This document shows, piece by piece, positions 11,080-22,870 of a stretch of DNA of 64,000 nucleotides. This DNA is from Siphonodentalium dalli (Eukaryota; Mollusca; Scaphopoda; Gadilida; Siphonodentaliidae): assembly GCA_032622095.1 (NCBI GenBank), contig CP136062.1, forward strand, positions 34,908,918 through 34,972,917, read 5' to 3'. The first letter of the stretch is position 1, and the number at the start of each line of letters is the position of its first letter. Position numbers and translations under genes: made by a program. The notes under the pieces are model-generated. The model saw nothing but the letters and a program-made list of their open reading frames with translations, did not search any database and had not been told where the DNA came from.

Positions 11080-12088
11080 ACTCAATCTTTTGAATTTTAT
11101 CACATTGGAAAGACCTTTTTGTGGGCCCTTAAAATTACTTTGGAGTCATTTCTGACACTAGCCCGCGGTAAGCATCTTCCGCCACGACCGTTAATATAGC
11201 CGATATATTCTATTTCACTACAAATTAAACGTGTCCAGGCTTGTAGTCAGGTCTGAAGAAGGTTTTTTTTTTTTATTCTTAAAGCCAACACAGCTATGTA
11301 GTGATATCTGGGGTGTATATTTCATCGGACTAGTGCATTTTGAGATTTTCTGTTGTAGTGAATGACAAACTTTCAGTGATTAGCCGCAGTTGTAATAATT
11401 TGAAGGATTAGTGGTTTTAACGGAATTCTAAGGTGGCGCTTTCATGAAACATTAAAGGCATTAAGATTAGTCTCCATAATCGGTGGTGAATGAAACCTTA
11501 TCGGAAATTATTTCATAATGACTCTCGAGATTGTTTGTAAATCATTCATTGTTCACCCGCCGTATATTGCTTCTGTCCGTCAATTGCAGACCTCTATTTC
11601 AATAGAACTTAGAACAAATAACAAAGAAAAGATACACGCCAGCCGAAAACATTTATAATGTCGTATCAGAGAACTGAGAAATTAAAAGTTTAGTGTATTT
11701 GCGGCGAGCTGGAACACATCAACATAATAATATGCCAAAGGTCGAGGCGTTTGTCATTTTTTTGACAATAGATGTATGGTTATAACCAATACTATATTGG
11801 TGTGTCAATTCGATGGTCGTTGCATGTTTGGTGATGAACCTTTCAACCAACTGGAACGTGTGTGCCATTTGTGAACACATCATACTTGACATATGTGTGC
11901 ACCAATTTTATAATTATCATAACTTTAGTTTGGCACGTCCGATTTAACAAACAAACGGTTCCATATGCTTTCACACCAAACGCATAATATACGCATATAC
12001 ACACTAATGACATATTATCAACCATATATACACAGCCATTACCTACATTTTTCACAATCACTACATTGAAGCTCCAATATATTTTATA
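11080..12088. other. No gene seen
   Basis: AT-rich sequence with a T-homopolymer near 11,266 and no recognised domain, repeat end or exon. Confidence 0.45.
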
Positions 12089-14436
12089 CTAGCAAGGTTA
12101 CCCGGCGTTGCCCAGGTTAAAGTGATGTAAAACCCTCTGCATATTGTGGATATATGATGGGAACAGAAGATACTCTTGTTCAAAGCATTACACATATTCT
12201 CATAAATTACACACATAATATAAGTAGTAGCGCACCTTGTCGGATCGGAGCGAATGTCATTTTGTTTATCACGATTAATCCGTCCCACCAATAAAGAACT
12301 ATTTATTTACAACTGCGTATACCTCAGACATTATAACGTGAACATCATAAACACATTAGTTCGCAAAAAATAAAAGACAACAATTGGATTGTACATAGAG
12401 ATATATCAATCAATCTAGTGGGTTTGACTAAGATTTTGAGGACACCTGGTTATCATATATCCATGAAGATACATATGTTTTAAAGAAATGCCCAGGTGCT
12501 CCTCTGTTCATTGTGCTATATACTGGATAATTGTTCTCAGTTTAAAAGAACTGTTGCTGTGATCTATATCAGCTACATGTGCCCGACATAGAGCGAGATT
12601 TTGAGTTGTTTGCTAGGCGATTAGTCTGTTCTAAAATAAGAAAGGTATTCTCTGCATATTGGGCTGATATAACCCTGTCAGATGTCAGTATTGTATGATC
12701 CTGAAACGTTATGTGCCACTGACTCTGTTTTCTTTTATCTCAGAAGAAATTATATCTTACGACACACTGTGACCACTATTCGTGACTATTGTTGAATAAA
12801 CCCTGTATTTCCATATCTCTTGTAACTTTTTTGTGGAAACTATATAGAAATGGGCAGACTCAATTGTGTTATAATATTAACATGAGCTATTCTAATATTT
12901 TAATATGCACCATCATCGTCCTCGTAAAAAGTTACCACTGTTAGAACGCATTTGTGCCATCTTGATTGCACCCCGTGAAGTTATATATAGAACACATACA
13001 GACAGACATATATTTGCAAACTTATCTAGGCACCAAATTTGACGTTTTTAAATCGCAAGATTTGATTCCTCGTGTCGTGTGAGAAGAACGTGTATGAAAT
13101 TGATGTTAATTGGCACTAAACATATTTCTATCAGTTGTGGTGACCCGCCCGTCCCTATATCGGACTCAAGCGGCTCCACATTTGACATCATTAAACCACA
13201 AACTTAGATTCATTATGAAGATAAATATATATAAAATTGTTGGAAATTGGCGAGTATACAAATTCGTATTTAGGGCCCTCATATCTCTCACCCAAACGGA
13301 ACCAATTTGGCGTATTTAAACCACCACACGGTTAGATTCCTCGTATCATTGAGAAGAATATGTATACGTCTGGTGGAATTCGGCGCTAAACATATTGTTT
13401 ATCCATTTTGTGTGTCTCTCTCACACTCTGTGGACTCTGACTCGGATGGCACCAATTTTGACATCTTTAAACCACACAGTTATACTCCTGATAACATGGA
13501 GATAAAAATGGATAAGTTTGGTGCTAATCGGCGATTAAACCATTATTTTTTATAAATTTAGTGAATGATGTCACTTTGACAGATTTAAGCCACAGCATTA
13601 GATTCATCATACCATGGGAATGATATAATGTATAAATGTGGTGGTAATCGGCGACAAAACCCATTCTTATCAAATTGAGTGCCCTCCCACAATCTGTCAT
13701 CCAAACAACAGCAATTTGGAGTCTTTAAATCGCACAATTAGATTCCTTGTTTCACGGAGAAGAATATATATCAATTTGGTGGAAATCGGGGCTAAAATTA
13801 GTTTTATACATTTTGGTGCCACTCTCCCTTCCTTGCATCCCTGACATGAATGGCGCCACGTTTGACATGTTTAACAACACCATTAGATTCCTCATATCAT
13901 GGGAATAATTATATAAAAATTCGTGGCAATCGGCGGCAAACATTTGTTCTACCCACCCCCCTTTTCTGCCCCTGACAACGGCGTTACTTTAGAAAATTCG
14001 AACCTGCACCATTATCTTATCGTAAAAAGTTACCCATAGTAGACCGTTTGGTGCCATCTAGATGGACCCTCGGCGCTAAACTTAGTTTATCAATTTCGGT
14101 GGCCCTCTCCCCTTCCGTGCACCCCTGACTCGAACGGCGCCACTCTTGACCTATTTAAACCACACCATCAGATTCCTTAAATCATGGGGATGATTATATA
14201 TCAGATTCGTGGCAATCGGCGACAAAATATTGTCTGCCCCTTCCCCTTTTCTTCCCCTGACAACAACGGCGTCAATTCAGAAAATCCTAACCCTCACCAA
14301 GTTCAAGTTCAAGTGTTTATTTCTCGTAAAAAGATACCCCTAGTAGACCCCTTTGGTGTCATCTAGATTGTCCCCTGTGAATTCCTATAGAACACAGACA
14401 GACAGACAGACAGACATTCGCAAATATAGATATAGA
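12089..14436 (-). mobile_element. Helitron-like non-autonomous element, copy 2
   Basis: Same family and orientation as 4,545-7,498. The minus strand starts at TCTATATCTATATTTGCG (the terminal TC may be at 14,430 or 14,436). It has a (GTCT)n run, and ends in a short GC hairpin (ACCTGG/CCGGGT) followed by CTAG next to a flanking T. The CTAG-proximal 0.8 kb (12,089-12,905) aligns with 4,545-5,360. The 13,027-14,360 part is the diverged tandem array with GGAAATCGGCGCTAAA-like and TTTAAACCACAC-like units, fewer than in copy 1. No protein-coding capacity. Confidence 0.75.
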
Positions 14437-14880
14437 TATGCCTAATAATATGATCTAGATGGCGTTACCATTTCTGACTATGGTTTTTTGTTCTCGCTTT
14501 GTCGACGAGCCTGCAGAAATATCGCCGACAAAGGAGTCAGGGTCGCACATATAGTCTGTATTAATTAGAAAACTGTTAGCTACCGAGATGTGTTATTTTA
14601 CCATGCCGGACGAATGCGTTTCAAATGAGTGGTCGTCAGATGAGCGATGTTCATGTTCACTCAGCGAAATTGTGAACTATTGTTTGTAACGGCGATTCTT
14701 ATTCGTATTTAATATCTAAACGCGGTGTAGATGTATATCATGTACTTTGATTTGGTTGATGTATAACTGCGATATCAATAAAGCTTATATTATATATTGA
14801 TCTTTGCTTCTCGAAACAATGTCGTGGGAGTCGAGCGGAGCGCACATAATTTTATTCTGTGTCGCTTGCTGTTCCTTTCA
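14437..14880. other. No gene seen
   Basis: Spacer with no recognised element. Base composition shifts toward GC at its right edge, where the next element begins. Confidence 0.4.
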
Positions 14881-14885
14881 CCAGA

Positions 14886-14949
14886 CGTTAGCACGAGTGA
14901 GTCGTGTGGATTTTTAACCTTCGGGAAGCAGCCGCCCTCGTGCTAACGC
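14886..14949. repeat. Perfect 12-bp inverted repeat upstream of the GC-rich ORF
   Basis: CGTTAGCACGAG at 14,886-14,897 is exactly complemented at 14,938-14,949, with a 40-base loop. It lies about 40 bp before the ATG of the GC-rich ORF. It could be part of the 5' leader RNA structure of a retroelement or a transposon end, and the sequence alone does not decide. Confidence 0.55.
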
Positions 14950-14987
14950 CGGAGTGAGATGGTTTTGGATTAGGCCCAGGACGGATT

Positions 14988-15827
14988 ATGGAGCTAATCC
15001 CCGACGCCGCGTTAGCTGCTATGCAGAGGAGCCTGATTGTGGACACTGCCAGCTGGTCACTCCAGGCTGACAGGGGCTATCTGGTCCTATGCATTGAATT
15101 CCGGACAGAGGATGCTGGTATCCAGAGGTCTTCTGTCCGTGAGAGGAACGCCGAAACCCGCCGTACAGTGAAGAAGGGGCCTCCAAAAAAGAAGACGCCA
15201 TCAAGACGAAGAAGGGACGCCGCCAGACGGGCGAAATGGAAGAAGAAGATGGGGGTGACTGTTGATCTGCCGGTCACCCCTCCCCGTGTGGTTCAGCCGA
15301 CGTCCAGTGTCACAGCCGGTAGGTCGGAGTTGTCTGAGAGACGCCCAGACGACCCGACCTGCAAGGAGACAGACGATATCGCACCAGCAAGCAGGGACTC
15401 CGTTTATCTGCCGGTGGTATCTGCTGTCGGCATCGAGGCGAGCGGAGACAGGGACGTGGACACCACCCCAGATGTTCCTGCCGCCAGCTTCGATGTGGAG
15501 TTGGGTAGCTTACCACCTCGCACACCGGAATTCCATCTTATCCCGGTGTCCCCCATCTCCACCACCAGTAACAACAACAACAACAGCACCGGCTCCAACG
15601 TTACCATCGAATAATTGATCCAACAAGCGCGGGCTGCTCAGGCAGATGCAGAGGACTTAAAGACAGAAATAACGGCTTCTGGTCTGAGGACCACTCAACA
15701 GAATGAAGCACTAATGAAACACTTCGAAGATCAAGTTAGGTTTGAGCCACCATCAACAACAAAAACAACAGCAGCAGTTACAATATCGACTGACAGAAGA
15801 AAAAAGAAAGCCGAGAAAAAGAAATAA
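14988..15827 (+). pseudogene. GC-rich basic retroelement-like ORF with an in-frame stop
   Basis: A single frame runs for about 280 codons from ATG 14,988 with one internal TAA at 15,612-15,614. The N-terminal part has a SWSLQADRGYLVLCIEF stretch, followed by a strongly basic KKKTPSRRRRDAARRAKWKK segment. Then comes a low-complexity Pro/Ser/Thr and Asn-rich part. After the stop the frame continues with a helical, coiled-coil-like segment (LIQQARAAQADAEDLK) and a Lys-rich end. Proteins with a SW...-basic KSPSRRRRD-like layout are common beside invertebrate retroelements, and I take this as a gag/ORF1-like remnant by analogy. GC content and codon use differ sharply from the AT-rich surroundings, which supports recent insertion. 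Function is unknown. Confidence 0.4.
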
Positions 15828-16412
15828 TCATACGTCTAGACCATCTTTTTTTTTTCACCTTCATCCATGTTATGTTTATGTTATCATTGTCATAACCCCT
15901 TTCATCATTCCTAAGTGGGTTGTAGGGGAGGGGTTGCGCCCCTTCCAAATCCTCCCTGGGTCCCAAGCCCAACATCACCATTAAAAAACAATGTCGTCTT
16001 TCCCCAAGCCGTTGTCCACTCTAAACTGCGTGTGTGGAATCGATGCGACAAACCAGCTCCCTGAATGCTTCCTGAACACCCACTATCCCGCTTCGCGTAA
16101 CTGAAGCCTCAACACTCAACAAGTTTGGAGTTTGGAATGATACCCGGGAAGATTTGAAAGGGCTATCATCCCTGTCCTATACTCCACTTAAGTTATGCTG
16201 GAATCCCGCTGAAGAGCGTATGTAGGGTTTGTGAGTAGATTCCTAACTGCCAATAGGTATAGCTGATGTCCAAGCTTTAGGGAAGTTGCCATGTTGTAAA
16301 CATTAATTTATTATATCTAAGTTCTAGTTTATTGAACATTGATTTTGGTCCCTGTTTGATTATTCCAAATGTTAACTCGTCATCGCCCGGCGCTTCGTTT
16401 GGTTTTGCCCGC
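15828..16412 (+). other. Probable 3' part of the same GC-rich element; no ORF
   Basis: After the ORF a T-run and a run of phrases such as GGGGAGGGGTTGCGCCCC (an inverted repeat) and CCTCCCTGGGTCCCAAGCCC follow until about 15,980, then ordinary sequence. This resembles a retroelement 3' untranslated region, but no poly-A tail or target duplication was identified. Confidence 0.3.
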
Positions 16413-16416
16413 TTAA

Positions 16417-16869
16417 CCCTTTACCCAACAGAACGGCCCTGTGCCAATGCATTATCTTATATATGCGAGTCGACCATAGGTCGCCTCGCATATATAAGAG
16501 AATGCATTGGCTTAACATATTAAAAATGGTAAAATTGTCAAAGAATGTAGAAAAATATTATAAAAATTGTTAAAAAATGTAAGAAAAAATTATAAAATTG
16601 TTAAAAAATGTAAGAAAAAATGGTAAAAAGTGTTAAAAAAGAATTTTGTAGGCCAATGCATTCTCTTATATATGCGAGGCGACCTATGGTCGACTCGCAT
16701 ATATAAGAGAATGCATTGGCATAGGGCATAACTGTAACCATCACAATGTGGTCAATGCACCGGTTCCAATGATATCCATATTTGTATGGTGTTATTGAGA
16801 CAGACCGAAGATATTTTAGGCTGTTGAAGCTTTATTTGGGCGTTTTTGGCCGTTTTGTTGGGTAAAGGG
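16417..16869 (+). mobile_element. piggyBac-like hairpin MITE, copy B
   Basis: Flanked by TTAA (16,413-16,416 and 16,870-16,873), with ends CCCTTTACCCAACA and its complement. The two internal palindromes (roughly 16,445-16,513 and 16,653-16,721) have AT-rich arms ending in GCATTGGC, with the loop region CGACCATAGGTCG. Between them a 24-bp-like unit (TTGTTAAAAAATGTAAGAAA) repeats. Opposite orientation to copy A. Confidence 0.85.
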
Positions 16870-17086
16870 TTAATGCAGTCCTGTGTTTTTTGGTGGTATA
16901 ATGGTTGTTGTCAATGGGTGTTTATCGTCTGCTCATATGCCATAGTTCTGTATTCAATGTCTTAAGGATGTTTTTTGCATTAGTCAGCATATTTTGCGTG
17001 AATTAGTTCTAGTGTTTCCCGTGATACCCTCCATACATTATGCTTTATTTTCTCTTTGGGGCATGCTGTGTCGATGCCGTCCTTAA

Positions 17087-17368
17087 CCCTTTCAGTGCCA
17101 AGTCAGATTTCCGTATCAACCCATATTTCCTTGATCATTTTTTTCAAATTTATTGATTATAATAATGTGCTACATGTATCACATTATTTTAATCAATACA
17201 TTTGAAAAATGATCAAGGAAATATGGGTTGATACAAAAATCGGACTTGGCACTGAAAGGCTCTTAGAGCTCTTTCCATCAATGTATCACATTATTATAAT
17301 AAATAAATTTGAAAAATGATCAAGGAATATATGGGTTGATACAAAAATCGGACTTGACACTGAACGGG
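17087..17368. mobile_element. Second TTAA MITE family, palindromic
   Basis: Flanked by TTAA (17,083-17,086 and 17,369-17,372). The ends are CCCTTTCAGTGCCAAGTC and the complement of CCCGTTCAGTGTCAAGTC. The first 180 bp fold into one long palindrome (arms with ATATTTCCTTGATCAT). The right-hand 100 bp repeat the second arm, so the element looks like a complete foldback followed by an extra half copy. The TTAA site and CCCTTT start are shared with the other MITE family, suggesting the same kind of transposase. Confidence 0.75.
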
Positions 17369-17372
17369 TTAA

Positions 17373-18247
17373 TTGTGGCGGATATTGATTGGCTGCCATT
17401 TAGATGTCATTCGGTGTGTTAATTTCTGCATTTTCAATGTTTAGGTTTAAATTTATCCCAGCCTCAACACTCACTGTCGTCAACTGTCTTTGTAGTGGGG
17501 ATACCCTCTTCAGCTGAGACTTCTAGTCTCGATGCAATGTATTCCGAATATGTCCATTTTATTCTGCGATAATTTTCTCAACATCTCAGTGTTCAAGATG
17601 ATATGGTGTGGCGGCTGTAAAACTACCTATCTGATTCGCTAAAAATACTTTCATCGAATGTCATGTTGGTGTAAACATTATTTATTATGTATCCCAGATT
17701 TATTCAACAATTTACAAGATGGTGTTCATATATATATACTTAACGACATATTGTGGACTTGTTCAAGCGCTGTACCAACTGGGGATGTGAAATTATACTA
17801 AGATCGCCGAAAATCTCAACGAAATAGACCACAACACCCCATAGAAAACATCGCCTGAACAACTCGCAATTGTAGTACATGTATTTACATTCGCGACTCA
17901 ACAAACGGCGATAAACGAACGCAAATGATTTCGCCACCGAGAGTCATTGAATTTAATTGATATATAAGTGTTGTAAATTTGGATTTATATTCGCAAAAAT
18001 AACTAATTTGAGCAAGATTATTCTACATTTCTATTTGATCACCCTATCTGAGTGTTTCACATCACATTAAGTATGGTAAGACTGAGAGGGAAGAGGATTT
18101 GACATCAAGCGTCATGCGCGTATGTGGCGCCATCTCCTCAGAAAAGAACAGTATATTCGTAGTGTAAAGATGGAACTGGAGATCGAGAGGTGAGAGACAA
18201 AAGTGAAAAACAGAGGCATGGATGAAGTAAAGGTCGAATATAGTGAA
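17373..18247. other. No gene seen
   Basis: No recognised domain, repeat border or exon pattern. Confidence 0.45.
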
Positions 18248-19210
18248 GTACAGTGCCTTGGTATACGGTTTTAATAACAATTTATGAAATAACATATGAA
18301 TAAAATACTATAATTCATCACCATTGGAATATCCGTGTCTCAGAAGGTATCAATAGAGTAATAGAAAATAGCTAAACTCATACAGACATTGTCACCGTTT
18401 CGTTCCCATAATTCAAACTAAGATATAGAGTTGTTCCCCTTCCATTGAAAAAAAGAAGACTTTGTAGTAGCGTCCATATAAAACTTAAGCACAGAACACA
18501 CGTCGGTACATCAACGAAAACAACCTGTTCACAAGTTGTTACACCGGATAAGTTGACAATACAATGTTTTGGAACTTCCTCTTTCAAATGCTATATAATG
18601 TGGCATATAATTTATAAAATGTGATCTGGGGTTTCGAAAATTAAGTTAGCATATCGTTCTCAATATTGACCATCTAAAACGTTTGTAAATTGATTTGTGC
18701 ATACGGATAGCTGCACCATGTGAAATTACTTCGTTCGTGTGGTATACAGTTTTAGTAACAGTATATTACATAAACTATGATTAAAATACTATAATTCATC
18801 ACCATTTGGAACGTCTGTGTCTCAGGTGTCCATAGAGTAATATGAAATAGCTGAACTCATACATATATTGTCCCCGTTTCCCTCCCATAATGCAACAAAA
18901 TTCAATCTAATATATAGAGTTATTCCCCTTCCGTTGAAAATAATATATTTTTCTGTACCGTCCGGATGAAACTTAAGCACATAACACACGTCAGTACCTC
19001 AACAAAAACAACATGATCACAAGTTATTACACCGGATAAGTTGATAAAACAATGTTTAATATTTTCGTGCTCCCTCTTTCAAATGGTATATACTATGGCA
19101 TATCATTTATAAAATGTGATCTGGGGGTTTCGAAAATATATCAAGTGGCATTAAGTTTTATTATGGTGCCATTTAGCATATCGTTCTCAATATGGACCAT
19201 CGATAACTTG
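18248..19210. repeat. Tandem duplication of a ~0.45-kb unit (two diverged copies)
   Basis: Copy 1 about 18,260-18,680 and copy 2 about 18,743-19,207. Conserved phrases in the same order include AAAATACTATAATTCATCAC, TTACACCGGATAAGTTGA, CATATCATTTATAAAATG and TTAGCATATCGTTCTCAATA. By eye identity is around 80-85%, with several small indels. No coding potential is conserved between the copies. Confidence 0.7.
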
Positions 19211-22100
19211 TGTAGATTGTGCATAAGTGTGAATTTACTTCGTGTGGTGATAACTATTCCAGGTTTCCTAATAGCAACGTATAGTCGTGACTAGTTTAGC
19301 AATTTTATACTCCATTTGATTTTACGTGTTCTGGACAGTCTCGTGTCCATGGGCGATATGTTACGCCCCTTGGTCAGAATTTAGATTGAATATGTCATAT
19401 CATTCACTTGCAGGCATTATCATTAATGACGGCTGACCCAGTTCCACAGATAATGCTCGATACGTAAATGTACCATTGTAATGACAGATGGGATAGGATT
19501 GCGTCATAATAAGTAGTCACCAATCCTTTGCGCATTTGTTGACAAGGAACTGCGTCCGAGAAAGAATTTCCGGTTTCCGTGTTCCGAATTGCTGTTTTAT
19601 ACGACCTTTTAAAATAGCGTAACTGACGTTATGATAACATATTATTACCTGAAAAATGTCGTGTATGTTATACGACATATCTGAACAAAGAATATTGTCC
19701 AAGAAGCAAGAAGAATTTTCATCACATGGCTTAATAGCTCATTTCTCATTGGATTAGAGAAGAGATAAGATTTTGACTGGTGTAATCGACCGAAGTTGTT
19801 GCATTCGCAGTGTTCTCTCCGTAAAGCGACAAACTTCAAAAGCCGTAATACGGTGATAGAATTCATGATAGCGGGCAAACTTTACATACGCTATCATTGA
19901 GTATACTACACATGTACGTGATCGATCATATGACTATACGTATGTATACATGTGACAATCATGTGATCGTACCGATCACGTGACTTCGTCTACAATACAA
20001 AATCTTCGGCTAACTTCGGAATGTTGTTTAATCGTTATAAAAATAAGGTTAGAGCTCGAATATTATATTATACGGATATTTTAAATATGGATTGTCGTTA
20101 TATTGAAAGAAAATACTAATATTTTTGCAGGAATCATATTCCGTTGAGCAAAATGTTCACGTGGAACCCATGTGGAAAATTCTAACTTATTTCTAACACT
20201 CTTTCCATTCAACATCGAACAAAAACTTGTAAACCACTATGGCAACAAAGCCACGAGAATCCATTTAAATAGACATGGGAAATTCAAATAAAGTGAAAAA
20301 ACTATGATTTAGAAGACGGAATCCCGTGGAAGTTGGGGTCAATAATTATCCCGCAAATAGCATCAAATTATTGACGACAAACGCCAGTATTGTATACCTT
20401 GACGCTGTATATTAGTAGCATACGATATAATAAGGCGATTTAAACATACCTACGATCAATATATCTCCATAACAACATATGGTGAGAATGTATAATAAAC
20501 AGCAACACAAATAATAAGAAATACAAGACTTCAATTGTTGTTTTTTTGGTCAGCCGGCTGCCACCGGATCCTGTTGTTTGTCACTTCCGGTGCACTGTCC
20601 GGTGTTCGTGTTGTGCCGGAAACTTCACCCGGTCATTTATACAACAGCACTGTCGAATGTAGAAAATAAATAGTTGTTTGTAATCTTTACAACTTCATTA
20701 GAGCGAGCAGTAGACAGGGTCACTATTTTTGGTCACATGCGTTCGATCTATGGGTTGTCCATTTACGATAAGATCAAAAGTCGAAGATAATAACATTATA
20801 CAAACACACGCTCCGAATGGCCTTTGGTCGACTGTCGCTGTACGCAGAGTGGATACATACGCTTTCAGTTTGTAACACTATTCGCGTTTAGTCACAAGAG
20901 CAGAAACAGTGTTACCGAGACCACGATCTTAATCACTGGTGCCAATAGTTAAACCTTTATTATGTGTTCGCGTTATGAGGAGTGACTTTAGCCATTTGTT
21001 TTAATAGTTTTGTACGTTTCGAAGAATAGTGTCAAAACTTTTGTCTATATGGGTACGAGTAATTACAATTGAATGGTCACTGAAATGTGTTGAGTGCACG
21101 TTCGGTGACTGCACGATTTGTTAATGTTAATTACGAGTGAGCAGTGTTATATTACAATAGAAATTTGTTTACACTATAGGCGTTATGAGTGGAAGAGATC
21201 ACTTTAGCCATTTGCTTTTAGCGCATGGTTCCACAACAAATATATTATATAAAAAGTATAGCATACAATAACGGCAAAACAAATCTGATGTATACACAAC
21301 AGTTGTCATGATACAAATTGATTCGTGTTAAATCCATGTAGTGTATGAGGTATTATTCCATGCTTTATATGACGAGTGTTTTTCCCCAAATAATATATAT
21401 ACCTTTATTTCCTCCGCAAACGGAGAGTTTAAACATTATGCATCATACACAAGATTAGTGTTTCAACATAGTTGACAAAAAATAAACATCAATATATCAC
21501 ATGGTTTTATACACAAAATATGCGCAATACAAATTCAATGAGGTATAAGCATTACATCTGTAGGCCTCGTGTATTTCTGATTTCACGAAACACTTCAACT
21601 GGATAATTATACGAGTATCTGTCGAATGGAGCGAGACTGAGTTGTCTGCGATATAGCTTTATTTTCGTTATAAAGTACATGTGTATATCATTTTTAGTTA
21701 GATGCTACTAAATACAAATTAATTATGTATATATTGTTTCTGTCTTCGAGCAGAGCGGTTCGTGAGCGGTTTACAAGTGATCCATTTAGTCGATAGATTC
21801 TAACCGGATCAGATCCGTATACATTTTCCACAGTTTAAATGTTTTAACGCAGGAATAATAGCCTTTGTGATATGCCTCTTTGCTGATTTTGCACAATAAA
21901 TCAGACTCTGGCTATTTGCACAAATGTGTGTTGTAATTTATAGTAGAAGGGTAGACTATTACTTTACGCTGGACAGAGCGAGCCGGACGGTAGATTATTA
22001 TTTGTTCATCGTGCAATAGAGAGAATGCGAGACACTCACATATAGCACACGCATTAATACAGCACCCATGAAAAGTATTTAAATGATTGGAGGTCCACTT
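19211..22100. other. No gene seen; a few motif clusters
   Basis: Nearly 3 kb without a recognisable gene. A cluster of GATCATATGAC / CATGTGATCG / GATCACGTGAC E-box-like hexamers lies at about 19,920-19,985. A patch with CACTTCCGG, CCGGTG and GCCGGAAAC (ETS-like cores in both orientations) lies at 20,545-20,635. Either could mark a promoter or enhancer, but no exon follows that I can recognise. A weak repeat (TTATGAGxxGxxxxxACTTTAGCCATTTG) occurs near 20,970 and 21,185. Confidence 0.35.
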
Positions 22101-22372
22101 TAAATTCCTCCGAAGAATATAATTTATATCGAAAATAATTGTTTATGATTGAAGGATAGTCTAATCTAATGCACAAAGTATCTGACGTCCGAGTTTTAAG
22201 ACTAATCTTACTCGCCCCCACATCAAATTCAGATTACATGCATTTGACCGAAATGTACTTCTAACCCTAGCTATTGAGTACTTGCGATGCAATGAGCTCC
22301 TAATATGAGCAGATCACATAATGTTCGCGAAATTGTGATTCCAGATCCGGGAAATGACTGAATGACTGTTAA

Positions 22373-22764
22373 CCCTTTACCCAACAGAAGGGCCCTGTGC
22401 CAATGCATTCTCTTATATATGCGAGTCGACCATAGGTCGCCTCGCATATATAAGAGAATGCATTGGCTTAACACATTACAAATTATAAAATTGATAAAGA
22501 TTGTAAGAAAAAATGGTAAAAAGTGTTAAAAAAAGATTTTTTTTAGGCCAATGCATTCTCTTATATATGCGAGGCGACCTATGGTCGACCCGCATATATA
22601 AGAGAATGCATTGGCACAGGGTATAACTGTAACTATCACAATGTGGTCAAGGAGCCGGTTCCAATGATATCCATATTTATATGGTTCTATTGAGACAGAC
22701 CGAAGATATTTTAGGCTGTTGAAGCTTTATTTGGCCGGTTTTGGCCGGTTTGTTGGGTAAAGGG
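22373..22764 (+). mobile_element. piggyBac-like hairpin MITE, copy C
   Basis: Flanked by TTAA (22,369-22,372 and 22,765-22,768) with the CCCTTTACCCAACA ends. It keeps both long palindromes but has lost about 60 bp of the A/T-rich spacer compared with copies A and B. Same orientation as copy B. Confidence 0.85.
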
Positions 22765-22850
22765 TTAACATTCATGGATCGCCCAATATAATGAACAAAA
22801 CAAGAATAATCATCTGACATCCAAGTTCTAAGAATAAACGTTTTTCGTCA

Positions 22851-22870
22851 CCCCCCCCCCCCCCCCCCCC
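22851..22870. repeat. Poly-C homopolymer, 20 bases
   Basis: An uninterrupted run of 20 C follows TTTTTCGTCA. A tract this long is slippage-prone, and its assembled length may be inaccurate. Confidence 0.9.

Noticed and set aside
16332-16523. Frames encoding ICESTIGRLAYIRECIGL, repeated at 3.6, 16.4 and 22.4 kb
   Set aside because: Produced by the MITE palindrome on both strands; no independent coding evidence.
20540-20640. ETS-like cluster as a gene promoter
   Set aside because: Short GC motifs only; no downstream exon or initiator recognised, so it is only noted.
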